64,000 nt of DNA. It comes from Streptomyces sp. CC0208 (GTDB lineage Bacteria; Actinomycetota; Actinomycetes; Streptomycetales; Streptomycetaceae). This document shows, piece by piece, positions 7,927-16,323 of the stretch. Each line of letters begins with the position of its first letter. Position 1 is the first letter of the stretch. The notes beneath the pieces are model-generated. The model saw nothing but the letters and a program-made list of their open reading frames with translations. It was not told the origin of the DNA and made no database searches. The stretch lies in assembly GCF_003443735.1 (NCBI RefSeq), contig NZ_CP031969.1, forward strand, positions 1,550,001-1,614,000. The letters are read 5' to 3'. A program made the translations under genes and the position numbers.

Positions 7927-9132
7927 ATGGCACGCCTCGCCCAGACCGCCGGTCTGACCGACATCCAGCAGGAGATCCTGTCCACCGTCCGGGACTTCGT
8001 GGACAAGGAGATCATCCCGGTCGCGACCGAGCTGGAGCACCGCGACGAGTACCCGCAGCAGATCGTCGACGGGCTCAAGGAGTTGGGCCTGTTCGGCCTG
8101 ATGATCCCCGAGGAGTACGGCGGTCTGGGCGAGTCCCTCCTGACGTACGCGCTGTGCGTGGAGGAGATCGCCCGCGGCTGGATGTCGGTCTCCGGCATCA
8201 TCAACACCCACTTCATCGTGGCGTACATGCTCAAGCAGCACGGCACGCAGGAGCAGAAGGACCACTTCCTGCCGCGCATGGCGGCCGGCGACGTCCGGGG
8301 CGCCTTCTCGATGTCGGAGCCGGGTCTGGGTTCCGACGTGTCGGCCATCACGTCCAAGGCGGTCCGGGACGGCGACGAGTACGTCCTGAACGGTCAGAAG
8401 ATGTGGCTGACGAACGGCGGAACGTCAACTCTGGTCGCCGTTCTCGTCCGAAGTGACGAAGGACACCCTGAGGGCACCGCGCCCCACAAGTCGATGACGA
8501 CCTTCCTGATCGAGAAGGAGCCCGGTTTCGGAGAGGTCCGTCCCGGTCTCACCATTCCCGGGAAGATCGACAAGATGGGCTACAAGGGTGTCGACACCAC
8601 CGAGCTGATCATGGATGGCCTGCGACTTCCGGCCAATCGGGTGCTCGGCGGGGCCACCGGCCGAGGTTTTTACCAAATGATGGACGGCGTGGAAGTGGGC
8701 CGCGTCAATGTGGCGGCACGTGGCTGCGGAGTCGCTCAGCGTGCCTTCGAACTCGGCGTCCGGTACGCCCAGCAGCGTCACACTTTCGGCAAACCGATCG
8801 CTCAGCACCAGGCGATTCAGTTCAAGCTGGCCGAGATGGCTACCAAGGTCGAGGCCGCGCATGCGATGATGGTCAACGCGGCTCGCAAAAAGGACTCCGG
8901 TGAGCGAAACGACCTTGAGGCAGGGATGGCGAAGTACCTCGCCTCCGAGTACTGCAAGGAGGTCGTGGAAGACGCCTTCCGGATCCACGGCGGCTACGGC
9001 TTCTCCAAGGAGTACGAGATCGAGCGCCTCTACCGTGAGGCTCCGATGCTGCTGATCGGTGAAGGTACCGCCGAGATCCAGAAAATGATCATCGGTCGCA
9101 GGCTGCTCGAAGAGTATCGGTTCCAGGGCTAG
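7927..9132 (+). CDS. mcd: acyl-CoA dehydrogenase, probable methylsuccinyl-CoA dehydrogenase
   Basis: The 401-residue flavoprotein has the acyl-CoA dehydrogenase signatures AFSMSEPGLGSDVSAITSKA and RIHGGYGFSKEYEIERLYRE, with the GEGTAEIQ tail. In the pathway it oxidises methylsuccinyl-CoA to mesaconyl-CoA, passing electrons to ETF. The ATG lies five bases after the hydratase stop. From about 8410 to 8960 codon choice is noticeably richer in A/T-ending codons (for example TTT, CAA, AAA, CGA) than in the rest of the operon, although the reading frame is intact. Substrate assignment is by operon context. Confidence 0.82.
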   Translation: MARLAQTAGLTDIQQEILSTVRDFVDKEIIPVATELEHRDEYPQQIVDGLKELGLFGLMIPEEYGGLGESLLTYALCVEEIARGWMSVSGIINTHFIVAYMLKQHGTQEQKDHFLPRMAAGDVRGAFSMSEPGLGSDVSAITSKAVRDGDEYVLNGQKMWLTNGGTSTLVAVLVRSDEGHPEGTAPHKSMTTFLIEKEPGFGEVRPGLTIPGKIDKMGYKGVDTTELIMDGLRLPANRVLGGATGRGFYQMMDGVEVGRVNVAARGCGVAQRAFELGVRYAQQRHTFGKPIAQHQAIQFKLAEMATKVEAAHAMMVNAARKKDSGERNDLEAGMAKYLASEYCKEVVEDAFRIHGGYGFSKEYEIERLYREAPMLLIGEGTAEIQKMIIGRRLLEEYRFQG

Positions 9133-9302
9133 ATGTCCGGATACGGGGTGTTTTCTTGGAGAAGAAGATCACACCCCGTCAGCACGGTTCAGCCGCCGAC
9201 TCGGCTTCCTGGCTTGCCCAGTTGTGGCCCGCGACCGGTACGATCCCGGAAAGCCGCCGTCCCCCGTCTAGTGCGCGGCATCATCCGCTACGAAGGTCAT
9301 CC

Positions 9303-9959
9303 ATGCCCCACAGCCAAACCTCTGCACATCGCGACAGCCTGGCAGGCGTACGCCTCGCGCGCGGAGCATCGCCGTGGCTCCTGCCGACCGTCGCCACCGC
9401 AGCACTGAGCCTGGTACGCGCGCGCAGGTCCGGCGCCGCCAAGGCCGTCGCCGTGCCCGCCACCGCGCTGGCGGCGGGCATGCTGTGGTTCTTCCGCGAC
9501 CCCGAGCGCGAGATCGCCCCGGGCCGGGTCATCTCGCCCGCCGACGGTGTGGTGCAGAGCATCATGCCGTGGAAGGACGGTCGCACCCGCGTCGCGATCT
9601 TCATGAGCCCGCTCAACGTCCACGTCAACCGCGCGCCGCTCTCCGGCACGGTGACCTCGGTCGAGCACATCCCCGGCGGGTTCGTTCCGGCGTTCAACAA
9701 GGAGAGCGAGAACAACGAGCGCGTCGTCTGGCACTTCGACACCGAGCTCGGTGACATCGAGATGATCCAGATCGCCGGCGCGGTGGCCCGTCGCATCGTG
9801 CCCTACATCCCGCAGGGCACGAAGGTCGAGCAGGGTGACCGCATCGGTCTGATCCGCTTCGGCTCGCGCGTCGACATCTACCTGCCCGAGGGCGTGGAGG
9901 TCGCGGTCGAGGTCGGCCAGAAGACGACGGCTGGGGTGACTCGCATTGACCGTGATTGA
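9303..9959 (+). CDS. psd: phosphatidylserine decarboxylase proenzyme
   Basis: The 218-residue protein is of the short Psd type. A hydrophobic N-terminal region (LLPTVATAALSLVRARRSG, AVPATALAAGMLWFF) precedes WFFRDPEREIAPGRVISPADG, and the self-cleavage site is FGS with G187-S188, where the pyruvoyl group is formed. It decarboxylates phosphatidylserine to phosphatidylethanolamine at the membrane. I chose ATG 9303; an in-frame ATG at 9156 would add 49 residues of low-complexity sequence. Its last 14 bases overlap pssA, which makes its substrate. The stretch 9133-9302 between it and the dehydrogenase shows no gene. Confidence 0.9.
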   Translation: MPHSQTSAHRDSLAGVRLARGASPWLLPTVATAALSLVRARRSGAAKAVAVPATALAAGMLWFFRDPEREIAPGRVISPADGVVQSIMPWKDGRTRVAIFMSPLNVHVNRAPLSGTVTSVEHIPGGFVPAFNKESENNERVVWHFDTELGDIEMIQIAGAVARRIVPYIPQGTKVEQGDRIGLIRFGSRVDIYLPEGVEVAVEVGQKTTAGVTRIDRD

Positions 9960-10800
9960 TCCCGAGACACAGGCGGGCTGGGTGCCCGAGGCCGACGAGG
10001 TCGACGACGAGGAGGAGATGCCTCTTTCTCTCCGCCTCTCGATAGCGGACACCCTCACCCTCGGCAACGCCACGTGCGGCTTCATGGCGGTGTACTTCAC
10101 CACCACCGGCATCCTGATCCCGCACCTGACCGACAGCCAGGAGTCCGGCATGGCGCGCAACAGCGCGGCCACGGCGGTCATCCTGATGCTGTGCGCGGCG
10201 GTCTTCGACCTCTTCGACGGCCTGGTGGCGCGCAAGCTGCGCTCCTCGCCGATGGGCGCCGAGCTGGACAACCTCTCCGACCTGATCAGCTTCGGCCTCG
10301 CGCCGGCGTACTTCGTGCTCGTCTACGGCATGGTCGCCGACGACGCGTCGCAGCGGGTGGCGGCGGTGGGGGCCGTGGTGGTGCTGCTTGCGGTGGTCCT
10401 CAGGCTGGCCAGATTCTCCTGCGTGACGGTGGCGAACGGCATGTTCCAGGGCATGCCGTCCCCGTTCGGCGCGCTCACGGTGGTCGCGATCGTGCTTCTG
10501 GAGCTGCCGTTCGTGGCGACGCTCCTGGCGATCCTGGGCACCGCGTGGCTGATGGTGAGCCGGGTGGAGTACCCGAAGCCGCGGGGGCGGCTCGCGGTGG
10601 CAATGCTCTCCTGGATCGTGCTGGCGATGGGACTGCTGGCGGCCTGGGCCTTCGGTGCCCCCAGCGGCCAGCTCCTCCTCCAGACCGGCTGCGCGCTGCA
10701 GCTCGTGACGGGGGCGGTGATCCCGCTGTTCGCGACGGCCCGCCGGGTGAACAACTTCCGCGGCAACAGGCGCGAGGCGCGGGCGGCCCAGCTGCCGTAG
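9946..10800 (+). CDS. pssA: CDP-diacylglycerol-serine O-phosphatidyltransferase
   Basis: An integral membrane enzyme of about 284 residues with the CDP-alcohol phosphatidyltransferase motif D-x2-DG-x2-AR-x8-G-x3-D-x3-D at residues 88-112. It makes phosphatidylserine from CDP-diacylglycerol and serine, the substrate of the overlapping psd product. The N-terminus is acidic (EADEVDDEEEM) and is followed by several membrane helices. TTG at 9946 or GTG at 9952 are possible starts; both lie inside psd, so the two are translationally coupled. A strong terminator follows 18 bases after the stop. Confidence 0.92.
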   Translation: MTVIDPETQAGWVPEADEVDDEEEMPLSLRLSIADTLTLGNATCGFMAVYFTTTGILIPHLTDSQESGMARNSAATAVILMLCAAVFDLFDGLVARKLRSSPMGAELDNLSDLISFGLAPAYFVLVYGMVADDASQRVAAVGAVVVLLAVVLRLARFSCVTVANGMFQGMPSPFGALTVVAIVLLELPFVATLLAILGTAWLMVSRVEYPKPRGRLAVAMLSWIVLAMGLLAAWAFGAPSGQLLLQTGCALQLVTGAVIPLFATARRVNNFRGNRREARAAQLP

Positions 10801-10818
10801 CGCTTGGCCGTTGAACGC

Positions 10819-10856
10819 CCGAGGGGCCCGAACCGGTGACGGTTCGGGCCCCTCGG
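10819..10856 (+). terminator. strong intrinsic terminator after pssA
   Basis: A perfect 17-bp stem (10819-10835 with 10840-10856) closed by a GTGA tetraloop. It begins 18 bases past the pssA stop and separates that operon from the convergent glycerate kinase gene, so it can serve both strands. No U-tract follows, as is common in Streptomyces. Confidence 0.8.
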
Positions 10857-10940
10857 ACGTGTGTCCGGCTGGAGGCGAGATGACGCCGGTGCTGGACGCG
10901 TACCGGCTGTCGGGGCCGCGCGTCAGTGATGTGGTTCGGG

Positions 10941-12071
10941 TCAGACCAGGAAGTCCCGGCCGATCCGCTCCGCCACGTCCTCCAGGATCGGGCCCGCCTC
11001 GGCGATGCAGCGCTGGATGTCGGGCTCGGCGTCGGTGAGGGGGTAGACGCGGCGGATGCCCGCCCGGCCGAGGGCCTCCGGGGGGAGGGCGAGGCGGCCG
11101 CACACGGCGACGACCTCCTTGTCCTTCGCACGGGCGGCCGCGGCGACGCCCGCCGGGGCCTTGCCGTGCAGGGTCTGCTCGTCGAGGGAGCCCTCGCCGG
11201 TGATCACCAGATCCGCCCACTCCAGCGCGGGCGCGAAGCCGAGGACGTCGAGCATGACGTCGATGCCCGGGCGGAACCGGGCGCCGAGCAGGAGGGCTCC
11301 GTAGCCGATGCCGCCGGCCGCGCCCGCACCCGGCGAGGCGGCGTACTCGGCGGCCTTCGCACCGACGGCCTCCTCCAGCACCTTCGCGTAGTGGGCGAGG
11401 GCGTTGTCCAGTGCCTCCACGTCGTCCGGCGAGGCGCCCTTCTGCGGGCCGTAGACCGCGGGGGCGCCCTTGGGACCGGTCAGCGGGTTGTCGACGTCGC
11501 TGGCCAGGATGAACTCGACGGACGCGAACCGCGGGTCAAGGCCCGACAGGTCGGCCGAGGCCAGGTCGGCGAGGCCACCGCCGCCCGGGGCCACGGGCTC
11601 GCCGTCGGCGTCCAGGAAACGGGCACCGAGCGCGGAGAGCATTCCGGCGCCGCCGTCGTTGGTGGCGCTGCCGCCGACCCCGAACACGATCGTGCGGGCA
11701 CCCGCGTCCAGCGCGGCGCGCAGGAGCTCCCCGGAGCCGTACGTCGACGCCGTGAGCGGGGCGAAGACACCCGCCGGCAGCCGCTGGAGGCCGCTGGCCT
11801 CGGCCATCTCTACGACGGCGGTGTCCCCGCGGACCGCGAAGGCGGCGGTGATCTCCTGGCCGAGGGGCCCGGCGACCGCCACCTCCCGGCGCTCGAAACC
11901 GGCCGCGACCGCCGCGGCGACGGTGCCGTCACCGCCGTCGGCGACGGGCAGCGACTCGACCTCCAGGTCCGGCACGACCCGGCGCAGCCCGGCCGTCACC
12001 CGCTCGGCGACCTGCACGGCCGTCAGCGAGCCTTTGAACTTGTCCGCGGCGATGAGCACGCGCTGTGTCAC
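10941..12071 (-). CDS. glycerate 2-kinase (GarK/GlxK family)
   Basis: The 376-residue protein opens with VLIAADKFKGSLTA and contains LPVADGGDGTVAA, FGVGGSATNDGGAGML and GEGSLDEQTLHGKAP, all hallmarks of the glycerate kinase type 1 family. It phosphorylates glycerate for entry into lower glycolysis. GTG at 12071 is preceded by AAGGGGA, which decided the start; a GTG/ATG-like start further upstream (12107) has no such site. A link to glyoxylate produced by the nearby malyl-CoA lyase is plausible but inferred. The 284 bases between it and the DsbA-like gene (12072-12355) show no convincing gene. Confidence 0.88.
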   Translation of the reverse strand: MTQRVLIAADKFKGSLTAVQVAERVTAGLRRVVPDLEVESLPVADGGDGTVAAAVAAGFERREVAVAGPLGQEITAAFAVRGDTAVVEMAEASGLQRLPAGVFAPLTASTYGSGELLRAALDAGARTIVFGVGGSATNDGGAGMLSALGARFLDADGEPVAPGGGGLADLASADLSGLDPRFASVEFILASDVDNPLTGPKGAPAVYGPQKGASPDDVEALDNALAHYAKVLEEAVGAKAAEYAASPGAGAAGGIGYGALLLGARFRPGIDVMLDVLGFAPALEWADLVITGEGSLDEQTLHGKAPAGVAAAARAKDKEVVAVCGRLALPPEALGRAGIRRVYPLTDAEPDIQRCIAEAGPILEDVAERIGRDFLV

Positions 12072-12355
12072 GATTTCCCCTTGCTCTCCGGGCCTCTCGC
12101 ACGTCAAGGCCAGTCGCGCCGCTGCGACCTTAACCGCACACGCCCCCCGGAGTCATGCACCGACCAGCCCCTGAGAAGGCCCCGTGAACCCTCTGTGCGG
12201 TGCTCCGGAACGGGGTGAACCGGAGCTATGACCCTTGTGGGCACTGAGCCAGAGCCTGGACGCGGACTGGCCGAGGCTTTCCTCGTCGTCGAGCTGCGCG
12301 ACATGAGCCGAGCAGGGCGAAGGTGTGGGGCGGCCGAAGACCGGGGCGTCGCCCG

Positions 12356-13174
12356 TCAGTCGGATCCGACGAGCTTCCGTAGCCACGAGGTGTCCTGCTG
12401 CCACGGGATGATCCGGTCGCCCGACACGACGGTGGGCGTGCCGAAGGCCTTGCCGCTGCCCGTGCCCTGCCACAGCGACCTGTCGGCGGCGGCCCTGGTG
12501 CTGTTGGCGTGGATGCGGTCGTCGTACCGGCCGGCGTCGCCGAGAGCGGTGACGTCGTCGACGGGGACCTGGAGGCGTTCGGCGAGGTCGAGCAGTTGTC
12601 CGTCGGTCCAGCCCGCGCTGCCCTCCTTCGGCTGGGTCCGCAGCAGGCTGTAGTGGAAGTCCATGAACTTCCTCGGGTCCTTCGCGGCCACCGCGAGCGC
12701 CACGTTGGCCGCGCGTTGTGAGTAGCCCGGCGGGTTCGACAGCGGGTTGAGCAGGTCGAGCATGTGGTACTCGACCTTGATGCGGCCGGCCTCCAGCTCC
12801 CGCTCGATGGCGGTGAAGTACTGCTTCTCGAACTGGCCGCACACCGGGCAGAGGAAGTCCTCGTAGATGTCGATCGACACCTCGGCGTCCTCCCGTCCCA
12901 CCCGCACGGTCCCGGTCCCCTCGTCCAGTTCGACCGGGTAGGAGGACTTGGTCGCCAGGGAACTGGCCGAGATCACAGTGTTCGCCACCCTGTCCCGCTC
13001 ATTGCCCTGGACCACCGTGCCGACGGTGACGGCGAGCGCGAGCACGGCGCCCACCACGAGGGCGACGACCCGGCCGTTGCGGGGCGGTCGCGGGGCAGGG
13101 GGTGGGCGCCGGGGTCCGCTCGGCTGTCCCGGTTCGGCCTGCCGCGCGAGGGCGGTCCGGCGGGTGAGAGCCAT
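12356..13174 (-). CDS. membrane-anchored DsbA-like thiol oxidoreductase of the lasso cluster
   Basis: The 272-residue protein has a proline-rich cytoplasmic tail, one membrane helix at about residues 36-56, and an extracytoplasmic thioredoxin-fold domain with active site C109-P-V-C112 and the cis-proline loop GTPTVV. It fits a disulfide-introducing DsbA-type enzyme. It starts three bases after the MauE-like gene and closes the lasso operon, so it most likely oxidises the two disulfides predicted in the four-cysteine precursor core. General secreted-protein folding is the alternative. No VKOR-type partner is seen; the MauE protein may reoxidise it. Confidence 0.8.
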   Translation of the reverse strand: MALTRRTALARQAEPGQPSGPRRPPPAPRPPRNGRVVALVVGAVLALAVTVGTVVQGNERDRVANTVISASSLATKSSYPVELDEGTGTVRVGREDAEVSIDIYEDFLCPVCGQFEKQYFTAIERELEAGRIKVEYHMLDLLNPLSNPPGYSQRAANVALAVAAKDPRKFMDFHYSLLRTQPKEGSAGWTDGQLLDLAERLQVPVDDVTALGDAGRYDDRIHANSTRAAADRSLWQGTGSGKAFGTPTVVSGDRIIPWQQDTSWLRKLVGSD

Positions 13175-13177
13175 GGT

Positions 13178-13666
13178 CTACTTCCCTTCTGTGACGGGCG
13201 ACGCGGAACGAGCCGAATGCCGGGCCAGCAGGCCGTCGGCCGACAGCCGGGTCGCGGGGCGCCGGACCAGGACGAGTGCGAGAGCGAGGAAGCCGAGGTC
13301 CCGGGCGATCTCCATCGGGTACTCGGTCCGGCCCGCGGACACCTGGCCCCCGCCGCCGAAGCAGCCGCAGTCGATGGAGAGTCCGCGCGCCCAGGCCTGG
13401 ACGATGCCCGCGATGAAGGCGACGAGTACGCCCACCGACAGGGCCGCGGCGGCCCGGGTGCCGACGCCCAGGAGCAGCAGGAGCCCCAGCCCCAGCTCCA
13501 GGAAGGGCAGCACGGCGGCGACCGTGCTCGTGAGCTGGTCGGGCATCACGTCGAAGGCGGCCACGGCGATGTACGTCTGGCCCGGGTCCATGGCCTTGGC
13601 GACACCCGACGCGATCCACAGGCCGGCGAGGCCCAGTCGGCACACGGTACTGATGATGACGTTCAC
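13178..13666 (-). CDS. MauE/DoxX-like membrane protein, partner of the DsbA-like enzyme
   Basis: A 162-residue protein with about four membrane helices and a Cys pair in DCGCFGGGG, as in MauE (methylamine utilisation) proteins that support disulfide formation. GTG 13666 has AAGGGGA upstream. It sits between the lasso exporter permease (35 bases away) and the DsbA-like gene (3 bases away), so a role in passing electrons away from the oxidoreductase is inferred. DoxX-like transport or quinone functions cannot be excluded from the sequence. Confidence 0.75.
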   Translation of the reverse strand: MNVIISTVCRLGLAGLWIASGVAKAMDPGQTYIAVAAFDVMPDQLTSTVAAVLPFLELGLGLLLLLGVGTRAAAALSVGVLVAFIAGIVQAWARGLSIDCGCFGGGGQVSAGRTEYPMEIARDLGFLALALVLVRRPATRLSADGLLARHSARSASPVTEGK

Positions 13667-13701
13667 TCGTGTCCCCTTACTCGGCTTACTCGCTACTCGG
13701 C

Positions 13702-14586
13702 TTATTCGGTGCGGGAGAACCGGCGAGCGGCCCCCAGTACGGCGAGCGCGGCGATGGCCGCGATGACGCCGAGTTCCAGGGCGACCGGTGGGGACCAGCC
13801 TCCCCAGGTGGGCCCTGCCGCCCGGCCGCCGTACTCCGCGCCGATCCCGGGAAGGGTGCGGCGGATCGCGTCGACGGCGTAGGTGAGCGGGTTGACGTTG
13901 ACCGCGAAGCCGAGCCAGCCGGGCAGGCCGCCCACCGGGAACATCGCGCCTGAGGTGAAGAGCAGCGGCATCATCCCGAGGCTGACCGCGACCTGGAACG
14001 TCTCGATGCGTTTCATGGCCACGGCGGCCAGCACCGCCAGGCTGGTGAACACCAGGGAGATGAGCGCGAGTTCCGGAAGGACGAGCAGGAGCCGCGGCTC
14101 GTACGGGATGTCCGCCACCCAGGCAAGGGCCACCACCATCGCCCCGTAGACCGTGCCCGCCGCGGCCCCGCCCAGACAGACGCCGAGGATCAGCGCACCA
14201 CGCCGTACCGGTGCGACGAGCATCTGGCGCAGCAGCCCGGACTTGCGGTCCCACACGATCGATATGCCGACCGCGATCGCCGGTGCCTGAACGGACATCA
14301 GGAGGACGCCGGGGTACAGGAAGGTCCGGTACTGGCGCATGCCGTCACCGGCCGAACCCGGGGAGGAACTCATCCCGGTGCCCAGAACGACCAGGAACAG
14401 CAGCGGAGTGAGCAGTCCCATGGCCAGGCGTACCGGATTACGGGTCAGGCGGGTCATTTCGCGCTGCCACAGCACGCGCACGGCCCGGAGGTTGGAGTGG
14501 GACGAGACCCGGGTCGAGGGCGGAGCGGCCGTCTCCCGGGGCGGGCGGGGTGCGGTCGTCCCGGAAGAGGGTTCTGTGCGGAGCAT
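13702..14586 (-). CDS. ABC-2 type exporter permease (DrrB-like), lasso cluster
   Basis: The 294-residue protein has six predicted membrane segments and the ABC-2 signature around NVNPLTYAVDAIRRTLPG. ATG 14586 has AGGAGA upstream; the longer frame reading back into the ATPase gene was rejected. It starts five bases after the ATPase stop and so pairs with it. Position just downstream of the lasso maturation genes suggests export of the finished peptide or self-protection. The 3' end contains short repeats of ACTCGGCTTA near 13679-13706. Confidence 0.83.
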   Translation of the reverse strand: MLRTEPSSGTTAPRPPRETAAPPSTRVSSHSNLRAVRVLWQREMTRLTRNPVRLAMGLLTPLLFLVVLGTGMSSSPGSAGDGMRQYRTFLYPGVLLMSVQAPAIAVGISIVWDRKSGLLRQMLVAPVRRGALILGVCLGGAAAGTVYGAMVVALAWVADIPYEPRLLLVLPELALISLVFTSLAVLAAVAMKRIETFQVAVSLGMMPLLFTSGAMFPVGGLPGWLGFAVNVNPLTYAVDAIRRTLPGIGAEYGGRAAGPTWGGWSPPVALELGVIAAIAALAVLGAARRFSRTE

Positions 14587-14591
14587 GGGCG

Positions 14592-15569
14592 CTATCTCCT
14601 TGCCACGTGGTCGGTGAGTGCCCGTGGGCCGGTGTCCGTGTCGCGGATGGTGCGGCCCGTGTGGTGCAGGAAGACGTCGTCCAGAGTGGGTGGCGTGACC
14701 GTGACCGAGTGCACGGGCACGCCGATCTCCGTGCACAGCCTGGGCACCATCGCGGCACCGTCGGCGACGCGCAGTCGCACGCCGTCGGCTCCGTGTTCCG
14801 GCTCCAGGCCGAAGGTGTCGCGCAGTGTCCGGGTCGTCAGCGCGTCATCGCCGGTGCGCAGGGTGACGAGATCCGCGCCGACGACCGTCTTCAGTTCCGC
14901 CGGGCCGCCCTGCGTCACGAGCTGTCCACGGTCCATGATCGCGATGCGGTCGCAGTGCTCGGCCTCCTCCAGGTGGTGCGTGGTCAGGAACACGGTGGTC
15001 CCCTGCTCCCGCCGGAGCCGGATCAGGTACTCCCAGATCGCGTTCCTGGTCTGCGGGTCGAGACCGGTGGTCGGCTCGTCGAGGAAGAGCAACCGGGGGC
15101 CGTGCATCAGGCCTCGGACGATCTCCAGACGTCTGCGCATACCGCCGGAGAAGGTGCGCACCAGGGTGTCCCTGCGGTCTGAGAGGTCGACAAGGTCGAG
15201 CAGCATGTCGATCAGGCCGGGCACCGCGCGCCTGGGGACGCCGAAGAGGTCCGCCTGGAAGCGCAGGTTCTCGGCGGCGGTGAAGTCGCCTTCCAGCGTG
15301 GACTCCTGGAACACCAGGCCGATCTGACGTCGTACGCGGTGCGGGTGCCTCGCCACGTCATGGCCCGTCACCTCGGCCCGGCCCGCCGTCGGTCGCAGCA
15401 GGGTGGTCAGCACACCGATGGTGGTCGTCTTGCCCGCGCCGTTGGGTCCGAGGAATCCGAAGATCTGTCCCGACTCGACGGTGAGGTCCAGCCCCGACAC
15501 CGCCTCGGTGGTTCCGTAGCGCTTCGCGAGACCCTCTGTTCGTACGGCGATGCCGTCGCGTTCGCTCAC
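14592..15569 (-). CDS. ABC exporter ATPase (DrrA-like), lasso cluster
   Basis: A 325-residue nucleotide-binding protein with Walker A GPNGAGKTTT near residue 41, signature FSGGMRRRLEI and Walker B LLFLDEPTTGLDP, plus the C-terminal extension typical of DrrA/CcmA-type drug exporters. The GTG start overlaps the stop of the B2 gene (GTGA), placing it firmly in the lasso operon. With the following permease it forms a complete exporter, the usual D component of lasso clusters, although as a separate ATPase and permease rather than a fused protein. Confidence 0.87.
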   Translation of the reverse strand: MSERDGIAVRTEGLAKRYGTTEAVSGLDLTVESGQIFGFLGPNGAGKTTTIGVLTTLLRPTAGRAEVTGHDVARHPHRVRRQIGLVFQESTLEGDFTAAENLRFQADLFGVPRRAVPGLIDMLLDLVDLSDRRDTLVRTFSGGMRRRLEIVRGLMHGPRLLFLDEPTTGLDPQTRNAIWEYLIRLRREQGTTVFLTTHHLEEAEHCDRIAIMDRGQLVTQGGPAELKTVVGADLVTLRTGDDALTTRTLRDTFGLEPEHGADGVRLRVADGAAMVPRLCTEIGVPVHSVTVTPPTLDDVFLHHTGRTIRDTDTGPRALTDHVARR

Positions 15570-16063
15570 GGCTGCCTCCCCTCGTGACGGCCCGCCCGAG
15601 CCTGGCGACGTGCCTGACGGCGGCCTTGGTGAAGGTGTTGGTCACGGTCTTGGTGACGCACGCTCAGAACCGTGTGGAACAAGGTCATGTCACCGGGCTC
15701 GCCGATCGCGGTGCCGTCCACCTCGACCCAGGCGTGCGCGCCGAACGGCCGGGTGCGGAACCCCGAGCACCAGTCGGGCCAGCGGCCGGCCAGGCGGCAC
15801 AGCAGCGCCGTGGCCACCGAGCGCTGCAGACAGCCCGCGATGCCCGCGCAGCGCAGGCTGACCGTCACCACCGCCTGTCGGGCGGCCAGCGCCCGCTCCG
15901 CGTCGGCCGGGCGGCTTCCCCGGCTCACGAACCGCAGGACCTGGCACAGCCGCCGCGGCGGCAACCGGACCAGCAGTCGTGCCGCCCCGGCCGCGGACCG
16001 GGCGGTGACACGTCTGCGCCACGGCAGCGGAACCGAGCCTTCGACCGCAACAGGGATGCTCAT
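15566..16063 (-). CDS. lasso peptide leader protease (B2, transglutaminase-like)
   Basis: The 165-residue protein matches lasso B2 proteins: RCAGIAGCLQRS with the catalytic cysteine at C78, then FGAHAWVEVDG with H110 and D116 completing a Cys-His-Asp triad. It removes the precursor leader so that the cyclase can form the macrolactam. It overlaps B1 by ATGA. After LSV near residue 135 a basic, Arg/Gln-rich tail of about 30 residues follows that is unusual for the family and overlaps the ATPase start. The core match is strong; the tail could reflect drift of the stop codon. Confidence 0.88.
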   Translation of the reverse strand: MSIPVAVEGSVPLPWRRRVTARSAAGAARLLVRLPPRRLCQVLRFVSRGSRPADAERALAARQAVVTVSLRCAGIAGCLQRSVATALLCRLAGRWPDWCSGFRTRPFGAHAWVEVDGTAIGEPGDMTLFHTVLSVRHQDRDQHLHQGRRQARRQARAGRHEGRQP

Positions 16064-16323
16064 GAGGCGCTCACCACGAGTCGTGCCCTGGTCAGCGCGT
16101 CGAGCAGGGCACGCACGTCACCGACGGCTCGCTCGGCCGCGTCGGGGGACTGCCGGGAGAGGTGCGTGGCGACGTCCTCCGGCGAACGGCCTTCCAGCAG
16201 CAGCCGTACGGTGGCGGCGCCGGACCTGTTGAGCTGCCAGAACCGGCCGACGCGCTGGTCGAGCAGCACCATCCCGCCCTCGACCTCGGTCAGCGTGACA
16301 TGGGGGGCCAGAGCGACGGTCAT
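16060..16323 (-). CDS. lasso peptide leader-recognition protein (B1, PqqD-like)
   Basis: An 87-residue PqqD-fold RiPP recognition element: HVTLTEVEGGMVLLDQRVGR followed by FWQLNRSGAATVRLLLEG. Such proteins bind the leader peptide and hand it to the B2 protease. Splitting of B into B1 and B2 is normal for actinobacterial clusters. ATG 16323 overlaps the cyclase stop, and its own stop overlaps the B2 start, so C-B1-B2 are translationally coupled. Confidence 0.9.
   Translation of the reverse strand: MTVALAPHVTLTEVEGGMVLLDQRVGRFWQLNRSGAATVRLLLEGRSPEDVATHLSRQSPDAAERAVGDVRALLDALTRARLVVSAS

Noticed and set aside
12104-12304. 66-codon minus-strand frame between glycerate kinase and the DsbA-like gene
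   Set aside because: No ribosome site or recognisable feature.
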